Origin: CAVVPY01 sp963750295 | GTDB lineage: Bacteria; Actinomycetota; Actinomycetes; Mycobacteriales; Jatrophihabitantaceae | Direction of reading: 5' to 3' | Length of the DNA stretch: 64,000 nt | Assembly: GCA_963750295.1 (NCBI GenBank) | Contig: CAVVPY010000001.1 | Coordinates: forward strand, 2,294,001-2,358,000 | In this document: positions 42,017 through 49,184 of the stretch, one piece after another | Layout of the letters: each line of letters starts with the position of its first letter | Position numbering within the stretch: position 1 is the stretch's first letter | The notes under the pieces: model-generated | Databases searched by the model: none | Told to the model about the DNA's origin: nothing | What the model saw: the letters and a program-made list of their open reading frames with translations, nothing else | Made by a program: the position numbers and the translations under genes

Positions 42017-42515
42017 ACCACCCCGCGACGGCTGGCTGCATCCGGACGTCGCGCCCGGCACGTCCTTGATCGCCGGCACCGGGCTGCTCGCCCGCGCGAG
42101 GATCCCCGCCGGCACCGCGGTCGCACGTGTCACCGGCCGGTTGGTCTCGAGCGCCGAACTGGAGGGCCTGCACCGGGCCGGCAGCGGGTATGTCGATTCG
42201 GTCGTGGTGGCCGCGGACGTGCACCTGGTCGTGTCGGGGGCGTCGCGCGCCTATCTCGGCAACCACAGCTGCGAACCGAACCTGGGCTGGACCGACGAGT
42301 TCACGCTGAGCACGCTGCGCGAGGTCGTGCCCGGCGAGGAGCTGGCCAGTGACTACGCGACCGGGTCGGCGGACCCCGACTTCGTGATGTGGTGCCATTG
42401 CGAGACCTACCGGTGCCGCCAGGTGATCGAGGGCACCGACTGGCAGATTCCCCAGTTGCAGCAGCGTTACGCCGGGCAGTTCGTCCCCTACCTGCACCAG
42501 CTGCTCGCCCGCTGA
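42003..42515 (+). CDS. SET-domain protein (putative lysine methyltransferase)
   Basis: The 170-residue protein has a compact SET domain. GTGLLARARIPAGTAVAR is the first strand pair, GNHSCEPNLGW is the SAM-binding NHxxxPN motif near residue 85, GEELASDYATG contains the catalytic Tyr region, and WCHCETYRCR is a post-SET CxC..C zinc cluster. It should transfer methyl groups to lysine. The start is GTG 42003, inside the VWA gene in another frame (14-bp overlap), which points to coupled synthesis with the AAA-VWA pair. A substrate within that pair, or a client of it, is a hypothesis. Confidence 0.85.
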   Translation: MPPAEPPRDGWLHPDVAPGTSLIAGTGLLARARIPAGTAVARVTGRLVSSAELEGLHRAGSGYVDSVVVAADVHLVVSGASRAYLGNHSCEPNLGWTDEFTLSTLREVVPGEELASDYATGSADPDFVMWCHCETYRCRQVIEGTDWQIPQLQQRYAGQFVPYLHQLLAR

Positions 42516-42565
42516 GCCCGATCACGCCCGGCTGCCGGGCCGAACCTCGGCGGGGCGGGCCTGGT

Positions 42566-42571
42566 TAGGCT
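42566..42571 (+). promoter_or_regulatory. -10 box of pheA
   Basis: TAGGCT with exactly 6 nt to GTG 42578; transcription should start at the first codon. Confidence 0.55.
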
Positions 42572-42577
42572 GCGTCC

Positions 42578-43519
42578 GTGTCGACGCCGCTGCGCTACGC
42601 GTACCTGGGTCCAGCCGGGACGTTCACCGAGGCAGCCCTGCGTCAGGTGGCCGGCCCGGACGAGGTGCAGTACCTGCCCCAGCTCGACGTCGTCGCGGCG
42701 GTCGAGGCGGTCCGGTCCGGTCACGCGGACTTCGCCGTGGTCGCGATCGAGAACTCCGTCGAGGGCTCGGTGACTGCCGTCCTAGACACCCTGGCCACCG
42801 GTGAGCCGCTGGTGATGGTGCGCGAACTGCTGGTGCCGGTGTCGTTCACGCTGGCTGCCCGTCCGGGGACCGCGCTCGACGCGGTACGGACGGTGGCGGC
42901 GCACCCGCATGCCTGGGCGCAGTGCCGCGGCTGGCTGTCGGTCAACCTGCCCTCGGTCGGCCACGTCCCGGCGACGTCGAACACCGCGCCGGCGGTGCTG
43001 CTCGCCGACCCGAGCGCGGACGCGGGCTTCGAGGCGGCGCTCGTCCCGCCGCCTGCGGTCGCGCACTTCGGCCTCGTCGCCCTCGCCGACCAGGTGTCGG
43101 ACAACCCGTCCGCGGTCACCCGCTTCGTGGTCCTGGGCCGTCCCGGGCAGGTGCCGGCGCCGACAGGCGCAGACAAGACCTCGCTCGTGGTGCACCTGCC
43201 CAGCGACCGCGCCGGTGCGCTGCTCGAGATGCTCGAACAGTTCGCGACGCGCGGCGTCGTCCTGTCGCGGATCGAGTCGCGTCCCATTGGTGACGCCCTG
43301 GGCCGCTACTCGTTCTCGATCGACGCGGAGGGTCACCTCGCCGACGAGCGGATGGCCGAGGCGCTGATGGGGCTGCACCGCACCTGCCCGGTGGTGCGGT
43401 TCCTCGGCTCGTATCCGAAGGCGGCGCACGTCGCGGCCGAGGTCAGCCCGGGGACCAGCGACGACGACTTCGCCGCGGCCCGGTCGTGGCTGGACCGGTT
43501 GCGCGGCGGCGCGGTCTGA
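42578..43519 (+). CDS. pheA: Prephenate dehydratase
   Basis: PheA turns prephenate to phenylpyruvate in phenylalanine synthesis. The 313-residue protein has the catalytic PDT domain (residues 5-185: YLGPAGTFTEAAL, VVAIENSVEGSV, SNTAPAVLLA, and the catalytic VTRFVVLG with Thr-Arg-Phe) and a C-terminal ACT domain (195-275, GALLEMLEQFATRGVVLSRIESRP). The ACT domain binds phenylalanine for feedback inhibition. There is no chorismate mutase part, as usual in actinobacteria. The start is GTG 42578. A hairpin terminator follows the stop. Confidence 0.95.
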   Translation: MSTPLRYAYLGPAGTFTEAALRQVAGPDEVQYLPQLDVVAAVEAVRSGHADFAVVAIENSVEGSVTAVLDTLATGEPLVMVRELLVPVSFTLAARPGTALDAVRTVAAHPHAWAQCRGWLSVNLPSVGHVPATSNTAPAVLLADPSADAGFEAALVPPPAVAHFGLVALADQVSDNPSAVTRFVVLGRPGQVPAPTGADKTSLVVHLPSDRAGALLEMLEQFATRGVVLSRIESRPIGDALGRYSFSIDAEGHLADERMAEALMGLHRTCPVVRFLGSYPKAAHVAAEVSPGTSDDDFAAARSWLDRLRGGAV

Positions 43520-43524
43520 CTGGC

Positions 43525-43574
43525 CGATCGTGTGCAGACCCGCCGTCCGAGCGCGGCGCGGCTGCACACGATCG
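43525..43574. terminator. Hairpin between convergent pheA and the sigma-operon membrane protein
   Basis: CGATCGTGTGCAG (43525-43537) and CTGCACACGATCG (43562-43574) form a perfect 13-bp stem with a 24-nt loop. There is no U tract, as often in high-GC genomes. Being symmetric, it can stop transcription from both sides. Confidence 0.75.
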
Positions 43575-43591
43575 CCGCCTCGCCGCGAGCA

Positions 43592-44335
43592 TCACCCCGC
43601 GGCGAGGTCGGCCAGCGCGGACGGTGCCGACCAGTCGTAGCGGATCGCGGTGCCGTTGGTGACCTTGCCGTCGCACCACAGTTCGACGGTCACCACCCGC
43701 TCGCTCGCACCGTCGGCAGTGAGCGGGTACATCGCCAGCCGGTCCCCCTGCACCGGGAACGGGCACCTACGAGTCCCGCGCAGCGGCGCCGCCTCCAGGC
43801 TGGCCGCGACCTCGGTGGCGGCGCTCCCGACGAGGACGGTCGAGGACCCGGGCGCTCCCGAGGCCGGGTAGCCGCACACCTCGATCGCGGCGACCGGGGA
43901 CGCGAACAGCGGGCCGTCCGAACCGAACTGACCCGACCCGCCGCCGCCCGGCAGTGCCAGCTGCGGGAAGTCGGCCGGGCAGGCCGGCGCCGCGGTTGCG
44001 GGTGGCGCGCCCTTGTCGTCGGTGGCCGCACCCTGGTACCCGCCGGACACCCGCGGCGCCGTCGATCCGGCCACGGTCGAGCCGGTCCGGGGCGTCGAGC
44101 GGCCTTCGGCGTTCAGCGCGGTCGAGCCGCTGCCGTCCGAGCCGTTGCTGCGGAAGGCCACCGACGCGCCGGCGCCGATCCCACCGACGACGATCACCGC
44201 CGCCGCCACCGAGGCCACCCGCATCCGCCGCTCGTGACGGACCCGGACCGCGCGGGCGATGACCGCGCCGGCATCCACCCCGTCGCCCTCGCCGTCGCGC
44301 AGCGCGTCGCGCAACTGGAACTCGCTCGGACTCAC
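43592..44335 (-). CDS. Membrane protein coupled to the ECF sigma factor (possible anti-sigma role)
   Basis: A 247-residue protein. The cytosolic N-terminus (residues 1-40, SEFQLRDALRDGEGD) precedes one membrane helix (VASVAAAVIVVGGIGAGASVA), then an external Ser/Gly/Thr-rich linker and a globular domain with four Cys (PACPADFP, EVCGYPAS, RRCPFPV, ELWCDGK). The gene overlaps the sigma gene stop by GTGA, so synthesis is coupled, as for anti-sigma factors. The N-terminal part lacks a clear zinc-type HxxxCxxC motif. A role in holding the sigma factor is inferred from position only. Confidence 0.7.
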   Translation of the reverse strand: MSPSEFQLRDALRDGEGDGVDAGAVIARAVRVRHERRMRVASVAAAVIVVGGIGAGASVAFRSNGSDGSGSTALNAEGRSTPRTGSTVAGSTAPRVSGGYQGAATDDKGAPPATAAPACPADFPQLALPGGGGSGQFGSDGPLFASPVAAIEVCGYPASGAPGSSTVLVGSAATEVAASLEAAPLRGTRRCPFPVQGDRLAMYPLTADGASERVVTVELWCDGKVTNGTAIRYDWSAPSALADLAAG

Positions 44336-44814
44336 CCCGTACCCCCTACGCCCGCCTCGACGCGCAGCCGGGCCAGCGCGCGCGAGCAGGTGCTCTTGAC
44401 CGTCCCGACCGGCATGCCCAGCGTGGCCGCGGTGTCGTGCTCGGACAGGTCGCAGTAGTAACGCAGCACGATCACCGCGCGTTCCTTCGGATTCAGCCCG
44501 GCGAGCAGGCGCCGCAGCTCGTCGCGTTCGTCGATAGCCGCGGCCGCGTCCCCGGATGAGACCTCGGGCAGCGTTTCGGTGGGTCGCTCGCCCCACCACT
44601 TGCGCCGCGTCGAGTCGATGTGCGCGGTGACGAGGGCTTTTCGGGCGTACGCGAGCGGCGCGTCGATGCGGTCCCATTTCAGGTAGACCCTCGTCAGTGC
44701 CGTCTGCACCAGATCCTCGCCTCGGTGGTGGTCGCCGGTCAGCAGGCGCGCGGCGTGCAGCAGCACCGCGCCGTTCTTGTCCACGAACGCGCGGAAGGCT
44801 GCGTCGTCAGCCAC
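44332..44814 (-). CDS. SigE-family ECF RNA polymerase sigma factor
   Basis: The 160-residue protein has sigma region 2 (residues 5-70, AFRAFVDKNGAVLLHAARLLTGD...GEDLVQTALTRVYLKW) and region 4 (105-155, LNPKERAVIVLRYYCDLSEHDTAATLG and GTVKSTCSRALARL). It belongs to the SigE family (TIGR02983 type) widespread in actinobacteria. The start is GTG 44814, with GGGAGG 7 nt upstream. The downstream membrane protein is translationally coupled and probably senses the signal. The regulon is unknown. Confidence 0.9.
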   Translation of the reverse strand: MADDAAFRAFVDKNGAVLLHAARLLTGDHHRGEDLVQTALTRVYLKWDRIDAPLAYARKALVTAHIDSTRRKWWGERPTETLPEVSSGDAAAAIDERDELRRLLAGLNPKERAVIVLRYYCDLSEHDTAATLGMPVGTVKSTCSRALARLRVEAGVGGTG

Positions 44815-44832
44815 CTGCCGACCTCCCGCAAG

Positions 44833-45291
44833 TCATGACGAGGCGGGGCCGGCGCGAAGTTCTCGCGCCATCCGCAGATGCGGGATCGGGTGATCCGGAT
44901 CCAGGAAGATCTCACCGTACGGCTCGAAGCCGTGCCGCGCGTAGAACCCGATGGCCTCTTCGCGCGCATGGCACCAGACGAGCGACACGTCGTGCATGGC
45001 CAGGTAGTCGACCGCGGCCGCGAGCACCATGGCACCCAGGCCCTGCCCCTGCCGTTCCGGGACGGTGGCCATCTGCCGCAGGTGCCACGCACCGGCGCCG
45101 TCCGGGCGCCAGTAGCACGCGTCGGGATAGACGAAGCAGGTCGACAGCACGAGGCCGGCGTCGGTGACGGCGAAGTGGACGCCGCCGCTGAGCCCGTCGC
45201 CGGGCAGCGGGTCGGCCGGACCGAGGTTCGGACGCAGGACCCGCCGGCGCAGCTCGCGCGTCGCGGCCGCGTCGACCACGCCCGCGTCCAC
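44833..45291 (-). CDS. GNAT-family N-acetyltransferase
   Basis: A 152-residue protein with the GNAT fold. The acetyl-CoA loop is RQMATVPERQGQGLGAMVLA (QGxGLG form) near residue 75, and the last part, CHAREEAIGFYARHGFEPYG, is the usual C-terminal Tyr region. The acceptor is unknown. Start GTG 45291 overlaps the stop of the preceding membrane gene by one base (TAGTG), the same arrangement as ispH/nei. It ends 18 bp before the sigma gene start. Confidence 0.87.
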   Translation of the reverse strand: MDAGVVDAAATRELRRRVLRPNLGPADPLPGDGLSGGVHFAVTDAGLVLSTCFVYPDACYWRPDGAGAWHLRQMATVPERQGQGLGAMVLAAAVDYLAMHDVSLVWCHAREEAIGFYARHGFEPYGEIFLDPDHPIPHLRMARELRAGPASS

Positions 45292-45740
45292 TAGTGGCCC
45301 GGCTGGTAGACCATCACGAAGACGATCGCGGCGAACAGCAGCGCGACCACGCCACCGGACGCGGCGACCCGTGCGGTCAGGCTCACCACCGACGCCTCCT
45401 TCTCGATCTGCTCGCTCGCTTTGGTCAGCGTCGGGACGAGGACGAGCAGGGTGATCGCGATCGCGGCCGTCCACAGCACGAGGGACAGCCAGATCCACGT
45501 GTCGCCGAACCTGCCGATCTTGCCCGCGTGGTCCGGGTCGTCCATCGACATCAGGCCGAGACCGACGACCACGACCAGGGTCGAGGCGTAGGCGTAGATG
45601 CGCAGCACCCGAGCCGACGATGCGGTGGCGGCACCGTCGCCGGTGCGCACCCCGCGCGCCGCCGTGCTCGCCGCGTGGACGAGCGGCCCGATGGCGAAGA
45701 TCGCGAACAGCAGGTGCAGCGCCAGCAGCAGGTTGACCAC
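45291..45740 (-). CDS. Four-helix membrane protein (DUF2269-like)
   Basis: A 149-residue protein with four membrane helices: NLLLALHLLFAIFAIGPLVHA, ASTLVVVVGLGLMSM, WIWLSLVLWTAAIAITLLVLV, and a last VALLFAAIVFVMVYQPG. The His in LALHLL and LVHA are placed like those of CopD/DUF2269 proteins, which may bind haem or metal; that is inference. The start is set at GTG 45740, 7 nt after a TAGCCT box; GTG 45746 is too close to the box, and a long upstream frame is antisense to the lipoprotein gene. Confidence 0.75.
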   Translation of the reverse strand: MVNLLLALHLLFAIFAIGPLVHAASTAARGVRTGDGAATASSARVLRIYAYASTLVVVVGLGLMSMDDPDHAGKIGRFGDTWIWLSLVLWTAAIAITLLVLVPTLTKASEQIEKEASVVSLTARVAASGGVVALLFAAIVFVMVYQPGH

Positions 45741-45747
45741 GCCCACG

Positions 45748-45753
45748 AGGCTA
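45748..45753 (-). promoter_or_regulatory. -10 box of the DUF2269-like gene
   Basis: TAGCCT on the minus strand, 7 nt before GTG 45740. The divergent lipoprotein gene starts only 32 bp away from this gene, with a weaker CAGACT at 45759-45764 (7 nt before its ATG) facing the other way. Confidence 0.45.
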
Positions 45754-45771
45754 ACGGGCAGACTCGGACGC

Positions 45772-46734
45772 ATGCACCGGCCACTCGCAGTTGTCGCAGT
45801 CCTGCTCGTCCTCACGGCGTGCGGCAGCGACGGCACGCCCGGGGCCGCCGAGCCCGCGACCGCTCCCGCAGCGAGTGCACCGGCCGGGTCCGTCAGCGGC
45901 ATCGGCGCGTCGCCGGAGGGAATCGTCTACGACGCCCGGACGAACCTGCTCGCGATCGCCGTCCGCAAACCCTCCCGGCTGGTGCTGGTGGATGCCTCGA
46001 CCCTCGCCGTGCGGCGGACCGTCGCGCTGCCCGGCACCGTGCGGCACCTGCAACTGGCCGAGCCGGGCGGTCCCGTCCTGGTGCCGGATGAGAGCGCGGC
46101 CGAACTGATCGAGGTGTCGCTGCCGGACGGGCACAAGCGGGTGACCAGCGTGGGCAAGCAGCCACACGACGCAGCACGTGTCAACGGCGGCGAGATCGTC
46201 GTCGGCAACGAGTTCGGCAAGTCGATCTCGTTCGTGGAGAACGGGACCGTGCTGCAGACGGTGCCCGGCCCGCAGCAGCCAGGCGGCATCGTCGGCGCGG
46301 GCAACACAGTCGCGGTCATCGACGTAGGGAAGTTCACGCTGAGCACCTACGACGTGACCTCACGCGCGCAGCGGGCGATCGTCGACGCCGGCACGGGCCC
46401 GACCCACGGCGTGCTGCTGTCCCGGGACCGGGTGGCGGTGGTCGACACCCGCGGCAACGCGCTGCTCGTGTTCTCGCTCAACCCGCTGCGGCAGCTCGGC
46501 GAGCTCGACGTCCCCGGCACGCCGTACGGGGTCGCGGTCGACGGCGACGTCGTCTGGCTGACCCTGACCTCGACCAACGAGGTGGTCGGCCTCGACGTGT
46601 CCACCAGCCGGCCGAAGCTACTGGCGCGGTACCCGACCGTCCGGCAGCCGAACACGATCGCCGTCGACGCGGGCAGCCACCATCTGTGGATCACCGGCAC
46701 GGCGGCCGGGCAGCTGCAGACCATCACCCGCTGA
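45772..46734 (+). CDS. Beta-propeller lipoprotein (YncE-like)
   Basis: The 320-residue protein has a lipoprotein signal, VVAVLLVLTACGS, with the Cys at about residue 17. An Ala/Pro-rich linker leads to repeated blades of about 40 residues (SPEGIVYDARTNLLAIAVRKPSRLVLVD, spread as several short strands, then TPYGVAVDGDVVWLTLTS and NTIAVDAGSHHLWITGT). This is the seven-bladed YVTN/YncE type. Such proteins bind partners or ligands outside the cell; none is proposed. ATG 45772 directly precedes the signal peptide. Confidence 0.85.
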   Translation: MHRPLAVVAVLLVLTACGSDGTPGAAEPATAPAASAPAGSVSGIGASPEGIVYDARTNLLAIAVRKPSRLVLVDASTLAVRRTVALPGTVRHLQLAEPGGPVLVPDESAAELIEVSLPDGHKRVTSVGKQPHDAARVNGGEIVVGNEFGKSISFVENGTVLQTVPGPQQPGGIVGAGNTVAVIDVGKFTLSTYDVTSRAQRAIVDAGTGPTHGVLLSRDRVAVVDTRGNALLVFSLNPLRQLGELDVPGTPYGVAVDGDVVWLTLTSTNEVVGLDVSTSRPKLLARYPTVRQPNTIAVDAGSHHLWITGTAAGQLQTITR

Positions 46735-46742
46735 CGCCGCGA

Positions 46743-49184
46743 TCACAGCCCCCGCAGCCGCCGCGGTCCGGTGTCGGCTCGGGCCGTCGCCGGCGCCACC
46801 CGCGCCGACACCGACGCCACGAACGCGCCGATCGGCGCGGCGAGCACGTGCAACGTGCACTCGGCCAGTTCGGGGACTGCCTCGGCCAGCGCGGCGAGGC
46901 GCAACACCACGTCGGTCAGCGCGAGCAGGTCTGCGGGCGGCGCTCCCCCGTACCCGGTCAACAGCGGCGCGGCCCGGGGCGCGCGCACCAGATCCGTGGC
47001 GTCGGTGTCGGTGAGCGGCACGGCGGCGTAGGCGCGGTCGCCGAGCAACTCGGTCGCCACCCCGGCGATGCCGAAGCACGCCAGCACCCCGAAGGACGGG
47101 TCATCGCGCACGCCGATCAGGACCTCGACCGCGTCGGTAGGGACCTCGGCGGTGAGCACGATGCCGACGGTCCCGAGCAGCCGGCCGCTCTCCTCGTCGG
47201 TGAGTTCCCGCGGCGCTTGCGGCAGCAGTGACTCGACCAGCACCTTCGCCGCCGACAGCTCCATCCCCTCCGGCACCACAACCGTCCCCGCCGGACGTCG
47301 GCGCCATTGCCCGTAGCGCACCGCCCGCGCCAGCGCCCGCACCGCCCGCTCCGGCGAGGCGTAGGACGGCACCGAACCGCGCGCCGGCGCCGAATCCCCG
47401 GACGCGGCCAGCGCAGCGGGGACACCTTCCAGGCCGAGGAACGTCGACAGCACCGGTTTCACCGATCCGACTGCCACCGTTCGCAGGATTTCGGCGACGT
47501 CCTCGGTCGCGGTCCGCTGCAGGGGCGGGACGAAGACCGCGACGACCGCGTCGACGTCATCGTCGGCCAGCGCCGCCCGCAGGGTGTGCTCGAAGTCCGC
47601 GGCCGGCGCGTCCACGCCGAGGTCGTCCAATCGTGCGAGGGAAAGCCCTTCGGCGGCAAGCGCGTTCGAGACCAGGACGCCCAGGGCCGTGGAGTTGCCG
47701 ACGACAGCCACCCGGTCCCCGGGCGGCAGCGCCTGCGAGGTCAGCAGCAGCGCAACGTCGAACATGCCACCCACCGTGTCGACGCGGATCACCCCGGAGC
47801 GCTCGAACAACGCACGTGCCGCCTCGTCCGGCAGATCGACCGACGTCGACGCGAGGCCCGGCACCACCGATCCGGCCGCACTGTTCACCGCGACGATCGG
47901 CTTGCGCCGTCCCAGGCGGCGGGCCAGCCGCGCGAACTTGCGCGGGTTCCCGAACGACTCGAGATACATCAGCACCACGTCGGTGCGGTCGTCGGTCTCC
48001 CAGAACTGCAGCAGGTCGTTGCCCGAGACGTCGGCGCGGTTTCCGGCCGAGACGAACGTCGACACCCCCAGCCCGCGCCGGGCCGCCTCGCCGAGAATCG
48101 CGACCCCCAGCGCGCCGGACTGGCAGAAGAAGCCGGCCCGTCCGGCCAGCGGTGGCAGCGGCGCGAGCGAGGCGTTCAGCGAGATGGTGTCGGTGTTGAC
48201 GATGCCGAGGCAGTTCGGCCCGACGACCCGCATCCCGTTGGCCCGCGCGGTGGCGACGAGGTTGCGCTGGGCGGCGCGGCCGGCGGCGCGCTCGTCGTCC
48301 GTACCTCGCTCGCCGAAGCCGCCGGCGGTGACGACCAGACCGAGGACGCCTCGCTCGGCGCATTCGGCGACCACGTCCGGCACGACGGCAGCCGGCACCG
48401 CGATCACGGCCAGGTCGATCACGCCGGGGACGTCGCGCACCGACGGGTAGGCCGGGACCCCACCTACGTGCGGCGCATCGGGGTTGATCGGGTAGAGCCG
48501 GCCGTCGAAGCTCATGCGCAGCAGGTTCGCGAACAGCACGTGACCGACCTTCGTCGGGTCGTTGCTGGCGCCGACGACGGCCACCGAGCGCGGGTAGAGC
48601 AGCCGGGCGATCGAGCGGGCCTCCGCGCGCTGTTCGCGCTCGTGCATCACGATCTCGGTCATGGCGGTCTCGTCGACCGCGAACTCGAGCGTCACCTCGC
48701 CGTGCTCGAGTTGGCGGGTCACCTCGTAGCCGGCGTCGCGGAACACGCGGATCATCGCCTGGTTCTCGGCCAGCACCACAGCCATGAACCGGCCCACCCC
48801 ACGCTCACGCGCCGCGGCCGCGAGGTGCTCGAGCAGCACCGAACCGATGCCACGGCCCTGGTGCTCGTCCGCGACGACGAACGCGACCTCGGCGTCCGGA
48901 CTGTCCGCGGCGTGCTCGTACCGGCCCACCGCGATGATCTGCTTGCCCAGTTCGGCGACCAGCGCGACGCGGTCGTGGTGATCGACATTGGTGAAGTGCT
49001 GCAAATCGCGTTCCGGGATCCGTGGATAGGCGGAGAAGTACCGCAGGTAGCGGGTGCGCTGCGAGAGCCCGCCGTGAAAGGCGACGATCGCGTCCGCGTC
49101 GGACGGGCGGATCGGCCGCAGGTGCACGGTGCCACCGTCCGCGACGACGACGTCGGCCTCCCAGTGCCGCGGCGCATCAGTCAC
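46743..49184 (-). CDS. Pat-type protein acetyltransferase: N-terminal GNAT plus acyl-CoA-synthetase-like domain
   Basis: The 813-residue protein begins with a GNAT domain (1-165, with VVADEHQGRGIGSVLLEHL as acetyl-CoA loop), then the NDP-forming acyl-CoA synthetase part: CoA-binding Rossmann (195-290, PRSVAVVGASNDPTKVGH), succinyl-CoA-ligase-like domains (VGPNCLGIVNTD, FCQSGALGVAILGEAARRG, SAGNRADVSGNDLLQFW). The terminal ATP-grasp lobe is only partly present; its Lys-containing ATP core is missing. This resembles Streptomyces Pat, which acetylates and silences acetyl-CoA synthetase. It overlaps the acuC stop by 8 bp, pairing acetylase and deacetylase. The start is GTG 49184. Confidence 0.85.
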   Translation of the reverse strand: MTDAPRHWEADVVVADGGTVHLRPIRPSDADAIVAFHGGLSQRTRYLRYFSAYPRIPERDLQHFTNVDHHDRVALVAELGKQIIAVGRYEHAADSPDAEVAFVVADEHQGRGIGSVLLEHLAAAARERGVGRFMAVVLAENQAMIRVFRDAGYEVTRQLEHGEVTLEFAVDETAMTEIVMHEREQRAEARSIARLLYPRSVAVVGASNDPTKVGHVLFANLLRMSFDGRLYPINPDAPHVGGVPAYPSVRDVPGVIDLAVIAVPAAVVPDVVAECAERGVLGLVVTAGGFGERGTDDERAAGRAAQRNLVATARANGMRVVGPNCLGIVNTDTISLNASLAPLPPLAGRAGFFCQSGALGVAILGEAARRGLGVSTFVSAGNRADVSGNDLLQFWETDDRTDVVLMYLESFGNPRKFARLARRLGRRKPIVAVNSAAGSVVPGLASTSVDLPDEAARALFERSGVIRVDTVGGMFDVALLLTSQALPPGDRVAVVGNSTALGVLVSNALAAEGLSLARLDDLGVDAPAADFEHTLRAALADDDVDAVVAVFVPPLQRTATEDVAEILRTVAVGSVKPVLSTFLGLEGVPAALAASGDSAPARGSVPSYASPERAVRALARAVRYGQWRRRPAGTVVVPEGMELSAAKVLVESLLPQAPRELTDEESGRLLGTVGIVLTAEVPTDAVEVLIGVRDDPSFGVLACFGIAGVATELLGDRAYAAVPLTDTDATDLVRAPRAAPLLTGYGGAPPADLLALTDVVLRLAALAEAVPELAECTLHVLAAPIGAFVASVSARVAPATARADTGPRRLRGL

